A stretch of DNA of 64,000 nucleotides from Bimastos eiseni (Eukaryota; Annelida; Clitellata; Crassiclitellata; Lumbricidae), in NCBI GenBank assembly GCA_959347315.1, contig OY365814.1:32164387-32228386 (forward strand), written 5' to 3'. A program made the position numbers and the translations under genes. The notes under the pieces are model-generated. The model was not told where the DNA came from. It did not search any database and saw only the letters and a program-made list of their open reading frames with translations. Positions 37,046 to 47,700 of this stretch are shown here, in pieces; the stretch's first letter is position 1; each line of letters opens with the position of its first letter.

Positions 37046-37275
37046 CTACCAAACTGGAAACGTAATGTGCGAAAACAAAATATAAGGGAGCAATGCAATC
37101 GGATGTAAAGTATTGCTTCTCATACATCTAGACCTTATAATAATGACCAAGCGCAAAGAAGATCTTTTTCCTACTTCCAGAGTCTTTGGTCTCTCCTCCC
37201 GGTATCATTTTGTCATCATTCGTCGTACTCTCGCAGTTCTGCGCCTCTGGTGAGTCTCGTCACGACGTCAAGAGG

Positions 37276-37640
37276 CGTCGAACTGCTTCTGCCAATACCC
37301 AGAAGACTGGTTCGGCCAATACCTAACTGATTCTGCCAATATCCAACTGCTTCTGCCATTACCCAGAAGGCTGTTTCTGCCGAAACCAAGCTGCTTCTGC
37401 CCATACCCAGCTGCTGCTCCCAAGACCTAACTGCTTCTGCCAAAGCCCAACTGCGCCTGCCAAAACCCATCTGCGTCTGCCAATACCCAACTGATTTTGC
37501 CAAAACCCAACTGCGTCTGCCAGTACCCAACTGCTTCTGCCAACACCCAACTGCTTCTGCCATTACCCATAAGACTGTTTTTGCCAATAACTAACTGCTT
37601 CTATTAATAACCAACTGCTTCTGCCACTATCCAGCTGCTT
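37276..37640. repeat. 20-bp minisatellite upstream of calpain B'
   Basis: Same TTGGGTATTGGCAGAAGCAG unit and position as at 31440-31815, with a few different internal units. Confidence 0.9.
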
Positions 37641-37739
37641 CAGATGATATTATGCTCAGCCTATCCATCATTGTCTGTAGACCTTTCCGGCTCCTTGCCA
37701 ACGTTGCCAACATACATACATATATACGAGTCTGCGTAT

Positions 37740-37873
37740 ATACTTACATACTTTAGAAACAAAATAGCATACTGCACCTTGAATAAGCGCGTCAGACGGA
37801 TGAACGGGTAGAACAACCTGGAGACGACCTCTGCGACCACGACATCGTCTCAGCAACGCGTGCTTATATAGCC
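37740..37873 (-). promoter_or_regulatory. Calpain B' TATA promoter and leader exon
   Basis: GGCTATATAAGC on the minus strand (37862-37873), then the conserved leader and the AAAGTAT|GTAAGT donor near 37747. Confidence 0.65.
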
Positions 37874-38091
37874 AGTGGTGCAATTGCACTTGTTTGCGTG
37901 GAGGTTGGTGTCTGGAGGTGACAGATGCATCTCATGGTCTAAACTGATGAATTAATTATGGTCAATTTAAAATCTATGGAATAATTTAAGGCATTTTATC
38001 TAAATTTAGATACAGTTTTGCAACTTCATACATTCATTCTTTATAATACTGTTGATATTATAGTGATAAAGATGACACGTAATGCAGAAAA

Positions 38092-38186
38092 ATTAGCGTA
38101 CGCTATTTATTAATTTAGCCAAAAAATAGCGTACGCGTACGTACGCATTTCAGCAGAAAAAATAGCGTACGTTCCGTACGTACGGT
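38092..38186. repeat. Cluster of TAGCGTACG / CGTACG palindromes
   Basis: Four spaced copies of (A)ATAGCGTACG occur, with overlapping CGTACG and GTACGTAC palindromes. The second copy is at 58982-59076, where one copy has a 1-bp insertion. Confidence 0.6.
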
Positions 38187-38719
38187 CGAACTCTGTGTCC
38201 CACCATGCACAGTCACACGAATATTAGTCTGTCTTAAGCACAAGTACAATGTAATGCGTAGACTGTATTAATTAAAGTCAGTTATACAGAAAAAAAATAT
38301 CAAGTACTATTTTTAAATGCATTATAAACTGCGTACAGAATGGATGGCTTAATGGTAGAACAGAAATTCCTATCTGCCGGTATGTCCAAATTTACATCTC
38401 ATCTAGTTAATTATGCAATTTAGAAACACTATGTGGTAAATTGTTTAAAATAACAGATCATTCATAGTGTCATGAAGTAGGCTAATCTGTAACTTTGTAA
38501 TGTAGTCGAAACTCATAATACCTAGGATCAAGATTGAATTATGGAGATAACAGGTTTAGACAGCTACATGTATTTGTTCAACGGTTAGTGATGAGGATAA
38601 TATTTTCTGAGTATTTTAATTCGGCCTACAATATAAATACTTGCTCACAAAATTTTATTTATTTTTTATTTATTGTGAAATTTGAAATTGCCCTTCTTCC
38701 AACATCTTTTGCTCAAGAG

Positions 38720-38877
38720 TGCACAAGCCTCGATGGCGCAATTCCAGTTGTACTGCAGTGCGAAGGACTTACTCAACGTTCCTACACAGTGACTCATCGG
38801 ACGAGGGTCGAACCCGATCACTCAGCGCACACTGAGCGTTACGGGCCGACCGCTCTAACCAATTGGCCACTGTGACA
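38720..38877 (-). mobile_element. tRNA-derived SINE, minus orientation
   Basis: The minus strand reads GTGGCCAATTGGTTAGAGCG (A box) and GGGTTCGACCCTCG (B box), then CAAGTAAGTCCTTCGCACTG-type body sequence. It is the same family as 30153-30315. Copied at 59610-59767. Confidence 0.75.
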
Positions 38878-39899
38878 CACGTAAAAATGTTTGCAATATA
38901 CAAATAGAACTACATTCTTATTCGAGTACTTCAATTTCAAGTGGAAACATCAACAATCCTTCGGATAGTAAATTGCAACCTCTAGAATATTTAGGCCTAC
39001 ATCCAATGTAATTTATACAACCCGATCTTGACGTGCCTTCAGGATAAACACATACTGCTGTCAGGACAAACAGAATTATTAGACCCGATGCCCGCAGATA
39101 GACATCTCAACTAACTACGATACGACACTTCAAATATACCAACCGCTTGGTGGCTCTGCAATCGACGAATGCATGAATCATACCATGGGGCGTGTGTTAT
39201 GTGGTGACACCTAGTAACGGTACAGGACGCTTTGACGCACCGTTTTGGCGCAGACAAGACTATCAGCAATCGGTGCAGACGAACCAGAATAGAGATGCAA
39301 TGGTCAAGTCGGCAGGTGACAAATGCATAGACTAGGTAGCAACAGCGTCACAAGATCAGGAAAAAGAAACAATAAGCAGCTGACGAAGTTGATAGTAACA
39401 ACAACGGGTAAACCGATTGATATTTCCCTATCGTTTAACAGAATAATATTCAAGTTGCATCGTTTTACTGTTGCTTAAGAATGCTGCTGTCATGTTGTCA
39501 TGGCAATGAAGCCGAAGTGACGTCGTCCAACTGTGCGTCATCTATCGCAGCCCATCTTTGTGAATGGGAGCGGCTAAAGTCGACCATCACTTTCGCAGAC
39601 TTTCTTTCCGTACAGGTTTCATTTCTTTCACACCCCTTCTGGGAGTACATTTATATAACGCCTCTATGGCTCAACCTCTCCCTCTATAACCAAACCCGAA
39701 ACAGTTGAACAGCTGATGGAAAACCTTGACGGCAAAGGTGATGGTCTCCGACTCCATGTCCAGCCCATTAAACTTAGTTATTAATGGCGCCTTTTCAGAT
39801 CTGGTACATACTAGATCAGATGCAAATTCATGACCATGGCCAATGCCGCATTGATGCAAACCATATCGGTTCCGGAGCATTCGACGAAGCCTTATCGCA

Positions 39900-40840
39900 C
39901 CGAGCGTATAAATGCATTCCGAAAATCTCGCCACGTATCTAAATATTAATTGCGATCTGCTGGGGTTGTTGAGGAGATCGATATATGGCGCCACGTCCCT
40001 ACCCCACGCCACCTCTGAACGATACAGCACAGTGCAGAACTCGCTGTGTCACTCACAACTTGTGCATTATTCATATGAAACCAATTGCTCTGAGCTTGAA
40101 AATGTTGCTACGTGGGCACTTACTTGGAGTTTCAAACTCAATAGCAATAAATTTCAAGCGATAATATCTAGGCGCCCGCGATCTAAGTTACCAAACCTCC
40201 CAGCCTCTATACCAGGCGTGGAAATGGTGGTATCGTTTGTTAGTCTAAGAGTAATCATTACTGATAGGCAGGCATTGCTTTGACCCAACTAATTGACCGG
40301 ATCTGTGTAATGGCCAGCCAATCGCTCTTTGCCTAACGCATCCTACATACTCATGGCCCTTCGTTGATGCGCTTATGTGGTGTATATTGTATATGCATGT
40401 ATAGTTCGGGCTATGGATAACGGGTTTCATGGGTCGGGTAAGGGTAGAGTCCTCACGGGTACGAATAAATCCGGTTTGACTCCGGTTCCAAATTCCTCAG
40501 CACATCCACTTCCGCATCTCTTCACAGGGCTTGAATTTCCTCTCAGGGGAGGCGCCCATGTACTTGCCAGATCTTGTCCTACGACGGTCTCCGTCCTCTT
40601 CACTCTGCTGCCAAACGCGATTGAGTGTTCTTTCCTTTACAACGTCCAGTCACGATGCAATAGCGCGCTGTTACAGACGCTGGCGTGGAATGGTTTCTCT
40701 GTGGAGGAACGATGCCTATCTCGGATTCTTCCCTCGCTCTTCAATGTTAAGTAAAGCCTACCACTTTTACCGCCAGGTCTGGGCCTGGAGCGCCTCTGAG
40801 TATAGACAGTATAGGCGCTATAAAATTGTTTGATTAACAG
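39900..40840 (+). mobile_element. Non-LTR retrotransposon fragments
   Basis: The plus-strand frame at about 40080-40275 reads ELENVATWALTWSFKLNSNK then LPASIPGVEMVVSFVSLRVI, the block after the YADD motif in LINE reverse transcriptases. 40500-40840 is a degraded C-terminal and 3' tail ending GGAGCGCCTCTGAGTATAG ... GGCGCTATAAAATTG. No full domain is present. Copied at 60790-61730. Confidence 0.65.
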
Positions 40841-41692
40841 ATAAGAAATTCATATTAAACATTTATATAGCGCCCTTGGAGAAATAATACTGAGGAGCAC
40901 CAAAACTCAATACGGCTAAAAGGCAGTCTTATGGCAAGAAAAGAACGCACGAGAGAAGGTCTTGGGAAAGAGAAACAACCTTCAGAGGAGAGACCATTCC
41001 AAACCGAGGGTCCACCACTGAGAAAGCGCGGTTATGCCAAGTGGGGTTCGGGTTAAAAGGACAAGGAGCAGACTCTGTTCAGATGAGAACAGGGCAACGT
41101 CGTTTGAGTAGATACGTTTGAACTTTAGAGAGCTATAGCCTATTGCCTTCACAATTGGTAATGAATTCTAGACAACACAGCGTAATATTGTCTGTGATGA
41201 GTTTTTTTTGCGGAGCTATCTAAATCTGTAACTACAATTTCTAACATGGTCCGAATTGACTTGGTGGGTATCAACCAAGGTTTACTTATTCTGATACAGG
41301 TATCAACGGGAAATACGTATCAACATAAATCGAAAGACCTTCGAGTAATCCGAAATAAACACAAAGCGAGACAATACTTCGTGAACGAAGCAGATTTTAT
41401 TTTCTTAAAATCCTTTAAAGCCAACGTATCCTTGAATACTCTGCACAATTATATCATATGAATTCAAATTAAGTTTAAAGAAGCAAGTTATAAAACGTTT
41501 GCAGAAAGACAAACGACGATTCAAATCAGTTATTTACAAAGCGAGAGGGACATTGACGATGAAAGCATGACTAAATCTATAAAATCCATAAAAAAGTTTC
41601 GAGTTATACGCGAAATATAAGTGCTGTCCTTTGACGTCGATTGATTTGCATGAGACGCACTCCTAGTCGAAAGAATTTTCTTGCTTGAATAC

Positions 41693-43749
41693 TTAGTGGA
41701 AGTAAACATTGCCGAAATTGTTGAAAGTGCCGATGTTGACAGTTGAATAGTACCCACCGCCGCAGGCGTTGTAACGTGGTTGGCAACAACAACATCCAGT
41801 AACCTCAGCCTGATTTTAAACAGATACACGATTTCAGATTGAGAAACTTTTCTTATAATGCATCTCACTTAACGGAAATTCGGGCATCATCTGTGCCTCT
41901 ATTGCTGCTTGAGTTTAAAAGTTAAACGCAGAGCAATAATTGCACATTAACACGCTCTGCGTTGTATCGGAGTGGTTGCGTTAGAAACAATGTCCAATAA
42001 GGAGGGAGTAAGGGATCCAGAGAGACACCAGGCAGAGGAATAGGAGGATAAGAGAAGGAGAGGAAGAGGAGCCAGAGAAGAAAGTGAAGGACGAGAAGAA
42101 GGACAGGAAGAGGGGTAGAGCAATAAGAAGAGGAAATGCAGGTGGAGGAGGAGGAAGAGGACCAGGAGGGGAAGGAGAAGGAAGAGGAGAAGAGGGTGAA
42201 GAATGAGGATGAGCATAAGGAAAAGTAGAAGAGGAGAAGAAGGAGAGAAGGTGGAGCAGGAGGAAGAGGAGAAGGAGAAGGCAGATGAGGACAAGGCAGA
42301 GGAAGGGGAGGAGAAGGGAGGAGAGGAAGAGGAGGCAGAAAAGGAAGCGAAGGACGAGAAGGAGGAGAAGGTGAAGAATGAGGATGAGCATAAGGATGAG
42401 TAGAAGAGGAGAAGAAGGTGAGGAGGGGTAAAGCAGGAGGGGTGAAGCAGGAGGAGTACGCGGAGAAGGAAAAGGCAAATGAGGAGAAGGCAGAGGAAGA
42501 AGACTAGAAGGGAGGAGAGGAAGAGGAAGCAGAAAAAGAAGAAAAGGAGGAGGAGGAGGAGGAGAAGGAGGATGAGGAGGAGTAAAAGGATGAGTAGAGG
42601 AGGAAGAGAAGGAGTAGAAGAAGGAGAGGAGGAGGTGGAGCAGGAGGAAGAAGAGAAGGAGAAGGCAGAGGTGGAAAAAGGCAGAGGAAGAGGATAAGGG
42701 AGGAGAGGTGGAGGAAGCCTTAAGGGAAGCGAAGGAGGAGGAGAAGGAGGACGAGGAAGGAAGGAGAAGAATGAGGAGGAGCAATGAGATGAGTAGAAGA
42801 GGAAGAGAAGGGGAGAAGAAGGAGAGTAGGAGGAGGAGTAGGAGAGGGAGGAAGAGAAGGAGACGGCAGAAGAGGAGAAGGAGGATGGATGTGGAGTTCC
42901 TAAGGGGATTCGTTGAGAATGAGAGGGTTGGAATATGGAAGATCAGATGGATTATGGTAGAGTGACAAGTAGAGGGGCCAACGGAAGACTGCGTTACAAC
43001 TACAAAGCGGCAATAAATAACGGAGGAACTGAGCGTTTCAGGGGAAGGCGCAGTGTGGAATATGAATCGGTTGGAAATCTTAGGGAGAATTGTGAGTGGA
43101 GGTGGGTGAGGTTGAGGAAATAGTGAAATCTGGCGGGTAGAATGGCTGGATGGCGATGAGCTCGCCAAGGAAGCCTACTTTGACTGGGAGTATTGGAGTG
43201 TTAGGGTAGCAATAGGACGACTTTGATGTGGTTGCGTGCGGCGATTTCCAGTCAGTGGATAAGTTCAGGAGTGGGGGTGATATGGCGATGCGCGAGTGTT
43301 TTGACTAAAGATCGGGTGAGTCTGCTTTCAATGAGTTACTGGCGCTTAAAGTAGGGTCACGTTGAAGCAAATGGAATAACACTGATAGCACTGACAGTGT
43401 CCAAACAGCTTGAATCCTATCCTCAACACATGCCAAACAGCGCATTATCATACAGGGAAATCTCACTACCTATCGTTCTATAAAAAACTTTCTTATTGTC
43501 TACATAATGCATTTACTCGCCAACCAAAAATCAGATTCGACGGCCGAAGCGATACTATACTTATAATTTTTAACTAGAGTCCACAAATAATGAACCAATA
43601 ATTGTGGAGCTATAATTTTTATATAATTCATATTTACGGGCTTGCAAATGAGCTCTGGCGAGTGTATTGTTTCGCTAAAACTCTATTATACGACTTACCT
43701 TTTTAACAACCTCTGGAGCGTCCTTCACTACCTTGTCTTCTAGCGGATA
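41693..43749 (-). CDS. Diverged potato-inhibitor-I-like gene downstream of calpain B (exons 2 and 3 only)
   Basis: Exon 2 is 43699-43749 (17 codons, YPLEDKVVKDAPEVVKK), flanked by TTTGCAG and AAG|GTAAGT. It has exactly the length and phase of exon 2 of the intact inhibitor at 974-1024, sharing V-x-KD-x-P-x-V. Exon 3 is 41693-41809 (38 codons plus TAA), acceptor AAAATCAG. It starts AEVTGCCCCQPRYNACGGG and ends NNFGNVYFH, so the family's reactive loop and DRVR strand are missing. No first exon was found between here and calpain B exon 18. Phases also allow splicing from that exon. Function unknown; it is probably a neofunctionalised or decaying inhibitor paralogue. Confidence 0.55.
42000..42895. 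repeat. 900-bp polypurine/polypyrimidine tract
   Basis: The plus strand is almost entirely GGA, GAG, GAA and AGA. It creates long Glu/Arg-rich and Ser/Leu/Pro-rich frames on the two strands that are not genes. It lies between exons 2 and 3 of the inhibitor-like gene and is absent from the A cassette (8255-9541). Copied at 62890-63785. Confidence 0.92.
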
Positions 43750-43779
43750 CTGCAAACAGGCATAAAATAAGCAGCATGT

Positions 43780-43860
43780 AAATATACAAATGTAAATATA
43801 CAAATGTAAATATACAAATGTAAATATACAAATGTAAATATACAAATGTAAATATACAAA
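43780..43860. repeat. 14-bp tandem repeat
   Basis: Six copies of ACAAATGTAAATAT lie about 30 bp upstream of the inhibitor-like exon 2 (minus orientation). Confidence 0.9.
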
Positions 43861-44724
43861 TGGTAATTGAGGACGACGGTTTCATTGTGTGTGTAATTGT
43901 GTACGCAACACGTCTTACGAAGCAATTCACATCACGTAAGCCGCTCACATACTTCGGTTTAACGTTGTCAAAAGGTTCACGGTCAAAAAACGAATTATTC
44001 GTGCATTATATTCGGGGAACTAAAGACGTTGTATTGGTGATAATACATCTTCTATTTCAACAAAATAAGTCTTCTTCAATCCTATTGTTTTTAATCATGA
44101 ACAATTTCTTTAAATAATACAATTTATATTTATTCAAGCATCATTTTCATCTGTATTATTATGATTATGATCTTCTTAGGAAGAATTACTTATATTAATT
44201 CAGCTTCTACGTTAAGCATGCAATAGGCCCTACTATCGTAGATCCAATTTCGTTTCTTTCGAATAGGCCTAGGCATATATTTCTTCGTCGTGAACTTTTT
44301 GTCTGTGAACCATTTGTTGTCAACTATTTGTCGGTGAATCAGGATAGCACTTTGGAGACTAGACTACCGTAACAGTCATAGTAATAATCGATTCGTGCAA
44401 CGATAACCAATAATTCTCAATTCCTTCACGAATTGCTCAGTCAGGTTTAAATCGAGAGAACTCTTGAATCTCTAACTGCTAAAAAATCTCAATGATGTAA
44501 TGTAATCAAACATTTATATAGCGCCCTTCAAGATTTCTACTCAAGGGCGCTCCCTGTACTGGCCTGAATGATATCAAATGTCACAGTGTACAAGCAAATA
44601 AAATAAAATAGAATAGAACCTAACGCCGTAGTACAGTGTGATGGCATCCTAAGATTAGATCGGCTTAGCTAAAATTTATCTGAGATATAAGATTGGTCTC
44701 ATTAGATAAGATTGAATTAGTAGA

Positions 44725-47700
44725 CTAACTAACCACGCAAACGAAATGTCCGTTGCCAGCCGGGTCAGATGTGTGGGAGATCCCTACAGCACAAATAAAA
44801 CAGTTTGGAAATCACAACATTTCAGGTCAACTGAAAGAACTGTTAAAGTTTTCTTGTCCAAAAATTGTGATTACGTGGAAGGTTGGTGAATAATGATGAG
44901 AAATATTGACAATTTACGGATACATTGGCCTATATGTATGCGAATATACGGACTTTCATACATACATATATGTTATCAGTATGTTCTCTTCAGCCGGATT
45001 GGGTGCGGAGCGCTCCCAAGTGATAGGGCGCTACAAGAATCTCTTAAATGAATTTATTCAACTGGATGACCATCCCTCCCACCGTACCATCATCCGCCCC
45101 TCCATCAATAATTCACCAATCCAAGCCATCCATCCATTTAACTGTTAACCTCTCTACCCATCCTCCTTTATCATCCATCAACCAACGCTCCAACGATCAT
45201 CGACCAATCCTCGTCCATAGCGACACCTTAGCAGCTACTCTGTCTCCTCTAACCCTCCGGAAACACGATTCTGCCCTTCCTCGGACTACCATTTCGACAA
45301 CCCATCTTATTTGACGCAGCGCTCGTGAATAGACTGCGCTTGGCTTACGGGCAGTGCTTCAGAAGTTTTGAGATTATGATTACGATTACACAACAGAGAC
45401 CGAAGCACAACTCCCGATTTAACCAAGTCGCATGCCGCTGATGAAATGAATCCGCGATTACTGCGCCGACCGATTCACTCACCAAACACATCCTTCAACT
45501 CAAGGAAGCAGGAGACGAAATCGTCGAAGCCCACGTGACCATCCTTGTGACTATGTCTTATGACGAGCGTCTTGAACGTTGCGTTGTTCAAACGGAGTCC
45601 TGAACAATGAACAGCGTTCACTTGAAATGACTCAAGCACTTTTAATAAGTCATTGCGATCACCATAGTTACTATAGTAAGGAAGATATATTAAAAGTGAC
45701 TAAGCAGAATGGACCCAGAGAGATACAGATACGGAGATAAAATTCACAATCAAGGATCCAGCATCTGAAAAACACTTTCAGACAGCACAGTCCTTATTTG
45801 TCCTTGGTATTACAACAAAAAGCAATCGACTGATCTCGTTAAATGACGATAAGTCACAGGAATACAAAATTGGTTGATTTACTTTGGATGGTCATAACAA
45901 TGATCATGGTTCAACACAGAGTGTAATAGTATTGCGCTTGACAGTCTGGGACCAGTCTTTGAAACCAACCGTAGATGTTATTAAACTCCACAACAGGCAA
46001 GAAGCAGCAAAATCCAAGAGAAAACCCAAAAGAAAACGTCTGGATAAACCATCACCAACCAGCTTTTTAAATGAGACACAAAGAGGCAAAACAAAAGTTT
46101 AAAGCAGGGTGCTATAGAAACAATATAAATACGAAGGGTAAACTTGATGTACCTAGGGTGTTGAGGGCATTACGAAATTCGTGGCTGTTGAAGTGTCCAT
46201 TGCCATCGGCATCCATCAGCTTGAAAGTTCTCTGTAAAGAGCAAATAATATGAGTCAGAACGGCAGTCCCTAAAGCTGGCAGCTGACTCCAGATAGGCAC
46301 TTTTGAGTAGGAAAGGGTGGATGACCAGTCCATTTACTCGCTGTTGCCTATTCCCACCGATAGTTTAAGTATACACTACCGGCACCCCTATGTGGCGTAA
46401 CTACATAGACCAGAAAGAAAGGTGCAGACAAATAAAAGATATAAATATATGTGACGTAATGACAGTAAAGCGAAGATAAAGAACCTTAAAAAATACTAAT
46501 CAGAGCTCAGTGGTCGAAGAGAACAGAGGGATGAGGCAGTCGAGCTTTGTTGAAACGCATACTGGAATGCGGGGAGTTAATACCATATTATAGACTATTG
46601 ATATGGAGGAGGATGTCAAAGAAACATCGAAACGTATTACATGAATTGTGACACTATAATTTCATTAAATTCAATCAACTTTTTTTTCCATTACATTATC
46701 TTACTTCTATGTATTGTGATAATTGCTTCTTGCTGTATGTCCAAATGTGCGTTTCAAGCGCAGTATTAAACGATATACTCATTAGCTTACCTTACAGAGT
46801 GCCAGATCCGCCCAGAGTCCCTTGAATTCTTCGAATCCAAGTTTTCCAGTCTTGTCGACCTAAGAGAAGGAATCGTTAAGGAACAAGCAATCAAAACGAC
46901 CAGTGTTCATCGATACCGTCGCTCATAGCTGCATACATCTGTCCTGAGACAGGTTCATCATTACTTGATACTTGCAGACATCCCCCAAAGTGTTGCCGTT
47001 AAATTTGCTCATCATCAATATTCTCACCATGGAATTTATTCTAATAGTAAAATCATTGATGCTGTTATTGTTATTATAGTTATTTTCTCATCATGATCCG
47101 TGCAAGCAGGCTGTGAAGAATCAGTGCAATTGAAAATCAGGATATCTCCCTAGGCAATGGATACAAAGCAGAAGATGTATCCAAACAATTATTATGGCAG
47201 ATTATCGACTGAATCGACCTAAAACTCGACCGACGTGTTTACATCACGTGTTCACTGTTTACATTACGACAGTTCATTCTTATCACGCCATCTTCCATTT
47301 TATTGGTCACATTCTATCTCCTAAAGTCTAACGCAGACTGGATGGTCTTGCTCTATAGAGGCGCCACATAAATACTCAATAACAATTATACAGTTTACGG
47401 GACGTGGTTTAAAGGACACATCTCGCATTGTCACCATGGCTCTGGCTGCCTCTTTGCTGAAGCCATCGAAGGCGAAATCTGTAGGACAAAGAGACCATCA
47501 TTAGCCAGTTCATTAACTTATCTGACGTCAATCTAACATTACCAAGACATGACATTGTGTACAACAACGGCAGCGCCACGTACTGCTTCTGTATTCATTC
47601 ATTCATTATTTCGAGGATTTATATAGCACCAAAGCTAGGGAAATACTCAGAGGCGCCTACTAGTCCGACTTGTCCAAAAAGAAACAGTTTCCAAGCTCTC

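Larger units (their letters stand above)
33339..43110. repeat. Segmental duplication copy 1 (matches 54229-64000)
   Basis: About 9.77 kb recurs at an offset of 20,890 bp (20,889 between two compensating 1-bp indels at 35641 and near 38141). By eye I found nine differences: single bases at 34169, 35824, 37444, 37804, 37810, 38432 and 40397, plus the two indels. Both copies lie in one uninterrupted stretch right of the gap, and the match runs to the window end. Confidence 0.97.

Noticed and set aside
37216..37587. Frames with repeated WVLAEAVGYWQKQLGIGRSS
   Set aside because: The 20-bp minisatellite keeps all three frames open; the 20-residue period follows from 3 x 20 bp.
37668..37889. 73-residue frame over the promoter (also 31836-32057 and 58557-58778)
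   Set aside because: It crosses the TATA box and leader; conservation is explained by recent duplication of the whole block.
38735..38880. Functional tRNA genes at SINE heads
   Set aside because: A and B boxes are present, but acceptor and anticodon arms are not convincing and the SINE body follows directly.
41981..43168. 395-residue minus-strand frame rich in Ser, Leu and Pro (and its copy at 62871-63674)
   Set aside because: It is the translation of the polypurine/polypyrimidine tract, with many parallel frames and no domain.
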